Source of the DNA: Luteimonas viscosa
GTDB lineage: Bacteria; Pseudomonadota; Gammaproteobacteria; Xanthomonadales; Xanthomonadaceae
DNA: 64,000 nucleotides
Assembly (NCBI RefSeq): GCF_008244685.1
Contig: NZ_VTFT01000001.1
Span: 3,017,248-3,081,247 of the forward strand
Direction of reading: 5' to 3'
Shown here: one piece after another, positions 1 through 8,711 of the stretch
Numbering within the stretch: position 1 is the first letter of the stretch
Layout of the letters: each line of letters begins with the position of its first letter
Made by a program: the position numbers and the translations under genes
The notes under the pieces: generated by a model
Told to the model about the DNA's origin: nothing
Seen by the model: the letters and a program-made list of their open reading frames with translations, nothing else
Databases searched by the model: none

Positions 1-835
1 CGAACGGCGGCGGGTTGGCCTCGCCCGGATGCGGGAACAGCCGGGTGGCGACGTCCAGCAACGCCTTCACGCCGACGCCGGTGCGCGCGGACACGAAGCA
101 CACCGGCACCAGGTGACCCTCGCGCAGGCACTGCTCGAACGCATCGTGCAGTTCCTGGCCCGACAGGCCTTCCTCGCCGAGGTCGAGGTAATGGTCCATC
201 ACCGTCTCGTTGATCTCGACCACCTGGTCGAGGATCCGGCGATGCCAGTCGGCGACCGGGCCGAGGTCGCTGACGCGCGCGTCGCCGTCGGCCGAGGCGA
301 AGCAGTCCACCACGCGCGTCGCGCCGTCCGCGGGCAAATTCAGCGGCAGCACCTCCGGCCCGAAGGCGTCGCGCAGCTGGTCGAGCACGCGGCCCGGGTC
401 GGCGCCCTCGGCGTCGATGCGCGAGACCACGATCGCGCGGCACAGGCCGCGTTCCTTCGCGCGCTCCATCATGCGCCGGGTGCCGTATTCCACGCCGCCG
501 GTGGCGTCGACCACGATCGCCGCGGTCTCCACCGCGCCCAGCGCCGACAGCGCGGGACCGCGGAATTCGGGATAGCCGGGCAGGTCGATCAGGTTGATGT
601 GCGCGGAACGGTCCGCGCCCGCGCGGTAGTCGATGCCGGCGATGGCCGCGTCGATCGAGTGGCCGCGCTGCTTCTCGATCGGGTCGAAGTCGGACACGGT
701 GTTGCCGCGTTCGACGGTGCCTGCCGTCTGTACGGTGCCGCCGGCATGCAGCAGGGCTTCGAACAGGGTTGTTTTGCCGGCGCCGGGGTGGCCTGCGAGG
801 GCCACGTTGCGGACCTGTTGCGTCGAGTAGGGCAT
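1..835 (-). CDS. Elongation factor G-like GTPase (5' part, runs off left edge)
   Basis: The gene starts at the ATG at 833-835 and reads leftward out of the window, so only about 278 N-terminal residues are visible. The GTP-binding domain is clear: P-loop GHPGAGKT (residues 15-22), a switch I region with DFDPIEKQRGHSI (49-61) and a G3 motif DLPGY (84-88). In canonical EF-G the residue after DxxG is a catalytic His; here it is Tyr88, which I recall as common in the EF-G-like (FusA2) side family rather than in FusA. The G4 motif is SRID instead of NKxD. It is therefore probably an EF-G paralogue of uncertain cellular role, not the main translocase. It is divergent from osmC. Confidence 0.85.
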   Translation of the reverse strand, partial: MPYSTQQVRNVALAGHPGAGKTTLFEALLHAGGTVQTAGTVERGNTVSDFDPIEKQRGHSIDAAIAGIDYRAGADRSAHINLIDLPGYPEFRGPALSALGAVETAAIVVDATGGVEYGTRRMMERAKERGLCRAIVVSRIDAEGADPGRVLDQLRDAFGPEVLPLNLPADGATRVVDCFASADGDARVSDLGPVADWHRRILDQVVEINETVMDHYLDLGEEGLSGQELHDAFEQCLREGHLVPVCFVSARTGVGVKALLDVATRLFPHPGEANPPPF

Positions 836-1142
836 GGGGCCGATCCTCCCTTGGATGGGATGCCGGCCAGCGCGGCCGGCATCGTTCGGAGGGATCCGTG
901 CCGCGGAACGTCCAGGCGGGCTGGTCCGATCCCTGCGGGGGATCCGCATGGCGGCCGTCATGGCTGTCCGCGGGAGGAACGCTGCCGTTCGAGCGCACGC
1001 TCGAGGGGCGGTCATGGCGGGCCGACACAGTAGCGCGTCGCACCGGGCGGAGCGCGTTGCGACGCAGCATCCCGGCGCGCCCGCACGCGGAAGTAACGCG
1101 CGCGTGCTTACGCTGCACGCTTTACCCCACAGGAGCGACATC
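836..1142. other. Divergent intergenic region with a perfect hairpin
   Basis: This 307-base gap separates the leftward EF-G-like gene from rightward osmC. It contains a perfect 10-bp inverted repeat at 859-868/874-883 (GATGCCGGCC, 5-base loop) that would lie in the 5' leader of the EF-G-like transcript. The osmC ribosome site AGGAG lies at about 1131-1135. I see no convincing small gene; open frames here are short and GC-biased. Confidence 0.4.
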
Positions 1143-1577
1143 ATGGGCATCTCCCGCAAGGCCAGCGCACACTGGGAAGGCGACCTCAAGGGCGGCAAGG
1201 GCTCGCTCACCACCCCGCAGAGCGGCCTGCTCGACGGCACCCGTTACGGCTTCAACAGCCGCTTCGGCGACGAGAAGGGCACCAATCCCGAGGAACTGAT
1301 CGCCGCCGCGCACGCCGGCTGCTTCACCATGGCGCTGGCGGCGAAGCTGGGCGAAGCCGGGCATCCGCCCGAAGCGCTCGACGGCAGCGCCGAGGTGGAC
1401 CTGTCGATGGAAGGCGGCCCGACGCTGAGCGCGATCCGGCTGAAGATGAAGGCGAAGGTGCCGGGCCTGGACGAGGCGAAGTTCCGCGCCATCGCCGACG
1501 ACGCGAAGCAGAACTGCCCGGTGTCCAAGGCCCTGAGCGCGGTTCCGATCACGCTGGAGGCGGAACTGGTTGGATGA
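1143..1577 (+). CDS. osmC: Osmotically inducible peroxiredoxin OsmC
   Basis: This 144-residue protein matches OsmC along its whole length. OsmC is a cytoplasmic thiol peroxidase that reduces organic hydroperoxides and acts as a homodimer. The two redox cysteines are visible: Cys60 in AAHAGCFTMAL and Cys125 in QNCPVSKAL, spaced as in the family. The family signature GTNPEELIAAAHA precedes the first Cys. The start is the ATG at 1143, preceded by CAGGAG about 7 bases upstream. The stop overlaps the TTG start of the next gene by 8 bases, so the two are probably co-transcribed and translationally coupled. Confidence 0.95.
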   Translation: MGISRKASAHWEGDLKGGKGSLTTPQSGLLDGTRYGFNSRFGDEKGTNPEELIAAAHAGCFTMALAAKLGEAGHPPEALDGSAEVDLSMEGGPTLSAIRLKMKAKVPGLDEAKFRAIADDAKQNCPVSKALSAVPITLEAELVG

Positions 1578-2256
1578 GCGCATCGCCTCGGCACTGATGG
1601 TGCACGGCGGAGGCGGCGGCGGCTGGGAATGGAATGTCTGGAAGGCCGTGTTCGAGGCGGGCCACCTGCGGGTGGCCGCTCCCGACCTGCAGGCCTCGCC
1701 GGAGGGCCTGGCCGCCACCGGCTTCGACGACTACGCCGCGCAGGTGCGCGCGGCGCTGGACGCATTGCCGCGCCCGCGCGCGCTGGTCGGCGCGAGCCTG
1801 GGCGGACTGCTGGCGATGGCCTGTGCCGACGGCGCCGATGCACTGGTGCTGGTCAACCCGTTGCCGCCGTCGCCATGGCATGCGCAACTGCCCGGTCGCG
1901 ACTGGCCGGACGTCGTGCCCTGGCAGCGCGACGCGCGCCTGACCGGCACCCAGCGCGCGCTGCCCGACGCCGACGAGGCCACCGCGCTGTTCGCGTTCCG
2001 GCACTGGCGCGACGAGAGCGGGCGGGCGATGCGCGAGGCCTGCGGCGGCATCGAGGTCGAACCGCCTGCCTGCCGGGTGCTGTGCATCGCCTCGATGGTG
2101 GACGACGACGTGCCGCCGCGGCTCACCGCGGCCCTGGCGAGCGCGTGGGAGGCCTCGCTGCTGCGCGCGACCGCCGTCAGCCATGTCGGCCCGCTGCTGG
2201 GCCGCAACGCCGCCGAATGCGCCGCGCAGGCGCTGGCCTGGCTGTCGGCGCGGTGA
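1570..2256 (+). CDS. Alpha/beta hydrolase
   Basis: This 228-residue protein has an alpha/beta-hydrolase fold. It shows an oxyanion-type glycine run HGGGGGGW (residues 12-19), a nucleophile elbow GASLGG with Ser76, and a C-terminal His near residue 204 (AVSHVGPLL) that could complete the triad. No signal peptide is visible, so it is probably cytoplasmic. The substrate is unknown. The start used is a TTG at 1570 that overlaps the end of osmC; an ATG at 1597 would begin at MVHGGGGGG and would lose the first strand. The overlap suggests coupling to osmC, but no functional link is known to me. Confidence 0.75.
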   Translation: MDERIASALMVHGGGGGGWEWNVWKAVFEAGHLRVAAPDLQASPEGLAATGFDDYAAQVRAALDALPRPRALVGASLGGLLAMACADGADALVLVNPLPPSPWHAQLPGRDWPDVVPWQRDARLTGTQRALPDADEATALFAFRHWRDESGRAMREACGGIEVEPPACRVLCIASMVDDDVPPRLTAALASAWEASLLRATAVSHVGPLLGRNAAECAAQALAWLSAR

Positions 2257-2363
2257 ACGCCGCATGCCGCGGCGGAGCGGAGCCGCGCGGATTCAGCCGC
2301 CCGTTAGCCATGCGTCCCTAGCGTGGCGATGCGCGCCGCCCTGCCCGGCGCCCGGGGGTTCTC

Positions 2364-3095
2364 ATGATGAAGTCCGCAAGCGTGTCCGTTGCCATCGTGC
2401 TGGCGCTCGCTGCCGGCGCCGTCGGCGCGCAGGTCGATGACGGCCGCTACGGTCCGGCGCCCTACGGCGACTACAGCCACCGGGTTCCGCAGCAGCAGGC
2501 GCGGCCTGACGCTTATGCGCCGCAGGGTCACCACGACTGGGCCCGGGTGGTGCGCGTCGACCCGGTCTTCGATGGCCGCGCGAGGCCGGTGAGCGATACG
2601 CGGCGCTGCCGGACCCGGCGCGAAGGCTATGCGGGCAACGAGCCCTGGGGCGATCGCCGTGCCGATTCCTACGACGGCGACTACCGGAACGGCTATCCGC
2701 ACGATCCCTACCGCGACCAGCGTCGCGACGACAACGGCCGACTGGTCGCCACCGTGCTCGGCGGCATCGCCGGCGCGGTGCTCGGCAGCAGGATCGGTGA
2801 CGGCAGCGGCCAGGTGATCGGCACGGCGGTCGGGTCGATGGTCGGTGGCGCGGCCGGTCGCGGCATCTACGAGGCCAACCGCCGCGATCGCGACGCCACG
2901 GTCACCGTCTGCGAGCCGGATCCCTACCGCGGCGACGGCTATGGCGGGTACGACGCCTACGGCAGCGATGCATACGACGGCACGGTCGGCGAGTACGACG
3001 TCACCTACGAATACGGCGGTCGCGAATACCTGACGCGGACGAACTACCACCCCGGCGACCGCATCCGCGTGCGCGTGGACGTGCGCGCCGAGTGA
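2364..3095 (+). CDS. Exported glycine-zipper (2TM) protein, Tyr/Asp-rich
   Basis: This 243-residue protein begins with a signal peptide (MMKSASVSVAIVLALAAGAVGA) cleaved near residue 22. The middle (about 128-172) is a glycine zipper of alternating Gly and small hydrophobic residues of the type in SlyB/RcpB-like outer-membrane proteins (VLGGIAGAVLGSRIG, then GTAVGSMVGGAAGRG). The flanks are rich in Tyr, Asp, Gly and Arg and low in complexity. Glycine-zipper proteins of this class are usually envelope proteins; a specific function cannot be given. It stands alone between the hydrolase and the amidohydrolase. Confidence 0.8.
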   Translation: MMKSASVSVAIVLALAAGAVGAQVDDGRYGPAPYGDYSHRVPQQQARPDAYAPQGHHDWARVVRVDPVFDGRARPVSDTRRCRTRREGYAGNEPWGDRRADSYDGDYRNGYPHDPYRDQRRDDNGRLVATVLGGIAGAVLGSRIGDGSGQVIGTAVGSMVGGAAGRGIYEANRRDRDATVTVCEPDPYRGDGYGGYDAYGSDAYDGTVGEYDVTYEYGGREYLTRTNYHPGDRIRVRVDVRAE

Positions 3096-3279
3096 GGCGG
3101 CGCCCAGCGCCGCGATGAGGCGGGGGAGCCGTCGGGCCCCTCGTGTCCCTTGTCCTCGCGTCTCCGGCGTGGCGAACGCGCGTTACGGTGCGCCGCTCGG
3201 CATGCCTGCGCTCCACGGAGGGCGCAGGTCGGCGGCGTTCCCGTTGTAGCATCGCCCCATCGACCACCGGAGTGCGCCG

Positions 3280-4959
3280 ATGCTGCGCCAGATGCTCTTG
3301 CCGTTGTTGTGCGCCGCCGCCTGCCTGCCCGCCGTGGCCGGTGAAACCAGGCTGCAGGCCGGGCGCATCCACACCTCGGATCCGGCCGTTCCGGTGGTGG
3401 AGTCAATCGTGTGGGACGACGGTGGGCGCATCGTCGCGGTCGGTTCGGCTGCCGTGCTCGCGGCCCGGCATCCGGACGCGCGCGTGATCGATGTCGGCGT
3501 CGCCACCGTGATCCCCGGGCTGATCGATGCGCATGCGCACATCGTCGGGCTCGGCGTCGCGCTGACCCGCGTCGATCTCGTCGGCACGCGCAGCAGGCAG
3601 GAGGTCCTGGCGCGCCTGCGCGCGTTCGCGGCGGACCTGCCGGACGGCGAGTGGCTGCTGGGCGGCGGCTGGGACCAGAACGACTGGCCGGAGCAGGCGT
3701 TCCCGACCGCGGCCGACCTCGACGCGGCGTTTCCGGATCGCCCGGTGTGGTTGCGCCGCGTCGACGGCCACGCGGGCTGGGTGAACTCCGCGGCGCTGCG
3801 CGCGGTGGCCGCCCGCCCGCAGGGCGCCGCGCTGCTGGCGTCGGGACAACCGGACGGCGGACTGATCGTGCGCGATGCCGGCGGGCGGCCGACCGGCGTG
3901 TTCGTCGACGAGGCCGAACGCCTGGTCGACGCGGTCGTGCCGGCGATGGACCAGGCCGATGCCGACCGCGCCCTCACGCTCGCGCTCGAGGCCGCCGTGC
4001 GCAACGGCCTGACCGGCGTGCACGACATGGGCACCAGCCGCCGCGACTTCGAACAGCTGCGGCGCTTCGCCGACGAAGGCCGCCTGCCGCTGCGCATCAG
4101 CGCCTACGCCGACGGCGACGCCGATGCGTTCGCCTGGCTGTGCGAGCACGGGCCCTACGCCCATCCGGGGCGCCGCGTGCAGATGCGCGGGGTGAAGTTC
4201 CTGATCGACGGCGCGCTCGGCAGTCGCGGCGCCGCGCTGATCGAGGACTACAGCGACGATCCCGGCAACCGCGGCCTGCTGCTGGTCGAGCCGGCGCGGT
4301 TCGAGCAGCTGGCCCGGCGCGCACAGGGCTGCGGCCTGCAGGTGGCCACGCATGCGATCGGCGACCGCGGCAACCGCATCGTGCTCGACACCTACTCGCG
4401 CGTGCTCGGAGATGCCGCGGACAGCGACCCCCGGTGGCGCATCGAGCACGCGCAGATCATGGCGCTGGAGGACATCCCGCGCTTCGCCGAACTCGGCGTG
4501 GTGGCGTCGATGCAGCCCACGCACGCGACCTCGGACATGCCCTGGGCGCAGGATCGTGTCGGCGCGGAGCGCATCGCCGGGGCCTACGCCTGGCGTCGCT
4601 TCGGGGAAGCCGGCGTGCGGCTCGCGCTGGGTTCGGATTTCCCGGTCGAATCGCCCGATCCGCGCCTGGGCCTGCATGCCGCCGCGACCCGCCAGGATCG
4701 CGAAGGTCATCCCGAGGGCGGCTGGTTGCCGGACCAGGTGCTGAGCGCGGCCGAGGCCCTGCGCGGCTTCACCGCGGACGCGGCCTGGGCCCATCGTGAC
4801 GAAGCGTTGACCGGACGTCTGGCCCCCGGCCTGCAGGCGGATTTCGTGGTGCTGGCGCAGGATCCGCTGGCGATCGACGCGGCGGAACTGCACGCGCTCG
4901 AGATCCGCTCGACCTGGGTGGACGGGAAGCCCGTGTTCGAGGCCGCCGCTTCGGAATGA
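3280..4959 (+). CDS. Exported amidohydrolase (YtcJ-like)
   Basis: This 559-residue metal-dependent hydrolase belongs to the amidohydrolase superfamily, YtcJ-like branch. The N-terminal stretch (MLRQMLLPLLCAAACLPAVAG) is a signal peptide, so the enzyme is predicted to act in the periplasm. The metal-binding HxH lies at about residues 84-86 (DAHAHIVG). Later metal or active-site stretches are visible as GVKFLIDGALGSRGA, THAIGDRGN, RIEHAQIM and GSDFPVESPDP. Family members hydrolyse varied amides and cyclic substrates, so the substrate is open. The start is the ATG at 3280; a possible -10 (TAGCAT) lies about 30 bases upstream. It converges on the PhzF gene. Confidence 0.88.
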   Translation: MLRQMLLPLLCAAACLPAVAGETRLQAGRIHTSDPAVPVVESIVWDDGGRIVAVGSAAVLAARHPDARVIDVGVATVIPGLIDAHAHIVGLGVALTRVDLVGTRSRQEVLARLRAFAADLPDGEWLLGGGWDQNDWPEQAFPTAADLDAAFPDRPVWLRRVDGHAGWVNSAALRAVAARPQGAALLASGQPDGGLIVRDAGGRPTGVFVDEAERLVDAVVPAMDQADADRALTLALEAAVRNGLTGVHDMGTSRRDFEQLRRFADEGRLPLRISAYADGDADAFAWLCEHGPYAHPGRRVQMRGVKFLIDGALGSRGAALIEDYSDDPGNRGLLLVEPARFEQLARRAQGCGLQVATHAIGDRGNRIVLDTYSRVLGDAADSDPRWRIEHAQIMALEDIPRFAELGVVASMQPTHATSDMPWAQDRVGAERIAGAYAWRRFGEAGVRLALGSDFPVESPDPRLGLHAAATRQDREGHPEGGWLPDQVLSAAEALRGFTADAAWAHRDEALTGRLAPGLQADFVVLAQDPLAIDAAELHALEIRSTWVDGKPVFEAAASE

Positions 4960-5118
4960 TCCGGCGCCCGCGCGGCTCGCGGCGAACCGGTCCTGGCCGG
5001 AACAGCGCTCCGGCATCGGTGTTTTCAGCGCCGGACTAGCGGCCGCCGGGTGCCCATGGCGCAGGCGGACGCACCGCTTCCGTCGGTGGCGGTGGCGCGC
5101 AGCCGCCGCAGGCGAACG

Positions 5119-6009
5119 CTAGTCGCGTACCCCGAACCAGTCGATCATCCCGTCGACCACGGTCTGCACGCGACCACCCGACCACACGTCGCCGGCCTCG
5201 TCCACGTGCAGCTCGATGATCGCGTCGAAGCCGACTTCGCGACCCTGGCTGATGCGGTAGCGGCCGTCGCGGCCGGGCAGGGCGCCCTGCGAGGCCAGCC
5301 ATGCCGCGAGCGTGGCGTTGGCCGCGCCCGAGGCCGCGTCCTCGAAGCGCCCGGTCGCGCCGACCCAGGCGCGCACGGCGAGGTGGTGCACCGGGTCGTC
5401 GCTGCGCGCGAACACGCACAGGCCCATGCTGTCGGTCTCGAGCGCCAGCCGCTCGATCGCGTCCCAGTCGGGCGTCGCGGCGCGCAGCGCGGCTTCGCCG
5501 GCCACTTCCGCGAGCCACCAGCGGCGCCCGCCGTCGACCAGCGCCTGCGGCAGGTTGCCGCGCGGGATGCCGGCCAGCGCCGCCCGCAACAGCGGGTGGG
5601 CCGGATCGGCGACCTCGACGATCCGCGCCCGCGGCGTGCGCACCGCGATCGTGCGGGTCGCGCCTTCGCCGAGCACGCGCAGCGGCAGCTCGCCGGCGAT
5701 TCCCGACTGCACCAGCAGGCCGTCGCGTGGCGTCGCCAGCCCCGCCTGCAGCACCGCATGCGCCGTGCCCACGCTGGGATGCCCGGCGAACGGCACCTCG
5801 CGACGCGGGCTGAACATGCGCAGGCCGTAGCTCGCCCCGGGGGTGGGTGCCGGGAACACGAAGGTGGTCTCCGGCAGGCGCGTCCAGCGCGCGATCGCCT
5901 GCATGGTCGCGTCGTCGAATCCGCGCGCATCCAGGACCACGGCGAGCGGATTGCCGGCCCCGGGGCGATCGGCGAAGACGTCCAGCAGCAGGTAACGGCG
6001 TGGCGACAT
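5119..6009 (-). CDS. PhzF family isomerase/epimerase
   Basis: This 296-residue protein is a PhzF-family member. The family includes the phenazine isomerase PhzF and many uncharacterised epimerase-like proteins. The N-terminal pattern YLLLDVFADRPGAGNPLAVVLD and the catalytic Glu in RLPETTFVF are present. Two homologous halves, each a beta-barrel around a helix, are expected from the family length of about 290. I chose the ATG at 6009 because the conserved domain begins right there; an upstream ATG at 6051 would add an unconserved tail. There are no phenazine genes nearby, so phenazine synthesis is not implied. It is divergent from lysC-lysA. Confidence 0.88.
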   Translation of the reverse strand: MSPRRYLLLDVFADRPGAGNPLAVVLDARGFDDATMQAIARWTRLPETTFVFPAPTPGASYGLRMFSPRREVPFAGHPSVGTAHAVLQAGLATPRDGLLVQSGIAGELPLRVLGEGATRTIAVRTPRARIVEVADPAHPLLRAALAGIPRGNLPQALVDGGRRWWLAEVAGEAALRAATPDWDAIERLALETDSMGLCVFARSDDPVHHLAVRAWVGATGRFEDAASGAANATLAAWLASQGALPGRDGRYRISQGREVGFDAIIELHVDEAGDVWSGGRVQTVVDGMIDWFGVRD

Positions 6010-6032
6010 GTGGGGGTTGGCCTCGATTTGGA

Positions 6033-6038
6033 TAGAAT
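6033..6038 (+). promoter_or_regulatory. Candidate -10 box for lysC-lysA-murL-murD2
   Basis: TAGAAT matches five of six consensus positions and sits about 80 bases before the ATG at 6117. No good -35 is seen at standard spacing. It overlaps the start region of the divergent PhzF gene. No lysine riboswitch-like fold is apparent in the short leader. Confidence 0.35.
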
Positions 6039-6116
6039 CCGCGCTTGTCATGAATCCGCGCGTCGCGCCCGCAGGCGCGGATCGGCCGCCCGTTATACCG
6101 GAATCCATCCACGTCC

Positions 6117-8711
6117 ATGCCCGCTTCTCCGACCGGCACGCCCTGGGTCGTGCTCAAGTTCGGCGGCACCTCGGTGTCGCAACGCCATCGCTGGGACACC
6201 ATCGGCAGGCTGGCTTCGAAACGGGCGGCCGGGGACGACGTGCGCGTGCTGGTGGTGGTGTCTGCGCTTTCCGGTGTAACCAATGAGCTGACCGCGATCG
6301 CGGCCGGTGCCGGCGACAGTGCCGCGCGCGTCGATGCGCTGGTGGCGCGGCATCGCGAGTTCGCCGTGCAACTCGGCCTCGATCCGGACCGGGTGCTGGC
6401 CGAGCGCCTGGATGCGCTGCGCGAACTCGCGCGCGATCCGCGCGCCGCCGCGCAGGCGCTCGATTGGCAGGCCGAAGTGCTGGCGCAGGGAGAACTGCTT
6501 TCGTCCACGCTGGGCGTGGCCTATCTCGCCGCGCAGGGGCTGGACATCGGCTGGCTCGACGCGCGCGACTGGCTGGATGCGATCGAACTGCCGAACCAGA
6601 GCGCCTGGAGCAGGCGGCTGTCGGTGTCGTGCCGGCGCGAGGCCGACGACGCCTGGCGTGCACGCCTTGCGGCGCAGCCTACGCGGCTGCTGCTCACCCA
6701 GGGCTTCATCGCGCGCCACGGCGACGGCGGCACCGCGGTGCTCGGGCGCGGCGGCTCCGATACCTCGGCGGCGCTGTTCGGCGGGCTGCTGCATGCGCGC
6801 TGCGTGGAGATCTGGACCGACGTGCCGGGCATGTTCACCGCCAATCCGCGCGAGGTGCCGGACGCGCGCCTGCTCACCCGTCTGGACTACGCCGAGGCGC
6901 AGGAAATCGCCACCACCGGCGCCAAGGTGCTGCATCCGCGTTCGCTCGGGCCGTGCCGCGTGAGCGGGGTGCCGATGGCGATCCTCGACACCGAACGCCC
7001 GGACCTGCCCGGCACCCGCATCGACGGCGACGCCTCGCCGGTGCCGGGCGTGAAGGCGATCAGCCGCCGCAACGGCATCGTGCTGGTGTCGATGGAAACC
7101 GTGGGCATGTGGCAGTCGGTCGGGTTCATGGCCGACATCTTCGAGCGCTTCAGGCGCCACGGCCTGTCGGTGGACCTGATCGGCACCGCGGAGACCAACG
7201 TCACCGTCTCGCTCGATCCCAGCGAGAACCTGGTCAGCACCGACGTGCTGGCGCGGCTGTCGGAAGACCTGGCGCAGATCTGCCGGGTCAAGGTGATCGC
7301 GCCCTGCGCGGCGATCACCCTGGTCGGCCGTGGTATGCGCTCGCTGCTGCACAGGCTGTCGGACGTGTGGGCGACCTTCGGCCAGGAGCGCGTGCACCTG
7401 ATCTCGCAGTCGTCCAACGACCTCAACCTGACCTTCGTGATCGACGAGGCCGACGCCGACGGGCTGCTGCCCGAGCTGCACGCCGAACTGATCGGCAGCG
7501 GCGCGATGCCGGTGGCCGATGGCGACGTGTTCGGGCCCAGCTGGCGCGAGATCCAGCACGGACGGCCGCAGCGCGCGCCGGCCTGGTGGCAGGGCGCACG
7601 CGAACGCCTGCTTGGGCTCGCCGCCGTCGGCACGCCGGCCTATGCCTACCACCTGCCGACGGTGCGCGAACGCGCGTGTGCGTTGCTTGCGGTGGCGGCG
7701 GTGGACCGTCGCTTCTACGCGATCAAGGCCAACCCGCATCCGGCCATCCTGCGCACCCTCGCCGAAGAAGGTTTCGGCCTGGAATGCGTGTCTCAGGGTG
7801 AGCTCGAACACGTGTTCGCGTCAGTGCCCGGGATCGATCCGGCGCGCGTGCTGTTCACCCCGAGCTTCGCCCCGCGCGCCGAGTACGAAGCCGCGTTCGC
7901 GCATGGCGTCACGGTGACGCTCGACAACCTCGAGGCGCTGTCGCGGTGGCCGGACATCTTCCGCGGCCGCGACCTGTGGCTGCGCGTCGACCTCGGCCGT
8001 GGCGACGGCCACCATGCCAAGGTCGTCACCGGCGGCGCGGCCTCGAAGTTCGGGCTGGCGCTGGCATCGGTCGACGCCTTCGCCGACGCCGCGCGTGCGC
8101 TCGACGCGCGCATCACCGGCATCCACGCGCACCTGGGCAGCGGCATCGGCCAGCCCAGGCACTGGCGCGAGGTGTACGCAGAACTGGCGGCGATCGCCGA
8201 CGGCATCGGCACGGTCGACACCATCGACATCGGCGGCGGCCTGACCATTCCCTACAAGCCCGAGGATGCGCCGTTCGACGTCGTCGCCTGGGCCGAGGGA
8301 CTGGCGGAGATCAAGGCTGCCTGGCCGCGTTACCGGTTGGCGATCGAGCCGGGCCGCTATCTGGTGGCCGAGGCCGGCGTGTTGCTGGCGCGCGTCACCC
8401 AGGTGGTGGAGAAGCTGGGCGTGCGCCGCGTCGGTCTCGATGCCGGCATGAACGCGCTGATGCGCCCGGCGCTCTACGACGCCTGGCATGGCATCCACAA
8501 CCTGTCGCGCCACGACGCGCCGGCCGACATGGCCTGCGACGTGGTCGGGCCGATCTGCGAATCCAGCGACGTGTTCGGCACCGGCCGCCGCCTGCCCGCG
8601 GCCACCGCGGAAGGGGACGTGGTGCTGCTGGCCGACGCCGGCGCCTACGGGTTCGCCATGGCCAATACCTACAACCTGCGCGAGCTGCCGCGCGAAGAGG
8701 TGCTGGAATGA
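6117..8711 (+). CDS. lysA: Bifunctional aspartate kinase / diaminopimelate decarboxylase
   Basis: This 864-residue fusion joins the first and last enzymes of lysine synthesis. The N-terminal half is aspartokinase: nucleotide-binding KFGGTSVS near the start, GRGGSDTSA near residue 210, then two ACT-like regulatory repeats (about 320-460). The C-terminal half (about 490-864) is diaminopimelate decarboxylase, with the PLP lysine Lys537 in YAIKANPHP, the glycine loop IGGGLTIPYKP and the dimer-contributed cysteine motif CESSDVFG. The first half phosphorylates aspartate; the second converts meso-DAP to lysine. The fusion is typical of Xanthomonadaceae. The stop overlaps the ATG of murL by 4 bases (ATGA), so translation is probably coupled. 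Confidence 0.96.
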   Translation: MPASPTGTPWVVLKFGGTSVSQRHRWDTIGRLASKRAAGDDVRVLVVVSALSGVTNELTAIAAGAGDSAARVDALVARHREFAVQLGLDPDRVLAERLDALRELARDPRAAAQALDWQAEVLAQGELLSSTLGVAYLAAQGLDIGWLDARDWLDAIELPNQSAWSRRLSVSCRREADDAWRARLAAQPTRLLLTQGFIARHGDGGTAVLGRGGSDTSAALFGGLLHARCVEIWTDVPGMFTANPREVPDARLLTRLDYAEAQEIATTGAKVLHPRSLGPCRVSGVPMAILDTERPDLPGTRIDGDASPVPGVKAISRRNGIVLVSMETVGMWQSVGFMADIFERFRRHGLSVDLIGTAETNVTVSLDPSENLVSTDVLARLSEDLAQICRVKVIAPCAAITLVGRGMRSLLHRLSDVWATFGQERVHLISQSSNDLNLTFVIDEADADGLLPELHAELIGSGAMPVADGDVFGPSWREIQHGRPQRAPAWWQGARERLLGLAAVGTPAYAYHLPTVRERACALLAVAAVDRRFYAIKANPHPAILRTLAEEGFGLECVSQGELEHVFASVPGIDPARVLFTPSFAPRAEYEAAFAHGVTVTLDNLEALSRWPDIFRGRDLWLRVDLGRGDGHHAKVVTGGAASKFGLALASVDAFADAARALDARITGIHAHLGSGIGQPRHWREVYAELAAIADGIGTVDTIDIGGGLTIPYKPEDAPFDVVAWAEGLAEIKAAWPRYRLAIEPGRYLVAEAGVLLARVTQVVEKLGVRRVGLDAGMNALMRPALYDAWHGIHNLSRHDAPADMACDVVGPICESSDVFGTGRRLPAATAEGDVVLLADAGAYGFAMANTYNLRELPREEVLE

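Noticed and set aside
5119..6009. Phenazine biosynthesis locus
   Set aside because: Only a PhzF-family gene is present; no phzA-G partners. The family is broad and mostly unrelated to phenazines.
6010..6116. Lysine riboswitch upstream of lysC-lysA
   Set aside because: The leader is only about 100 bases and shows no multi-helix junction of the L-box type.
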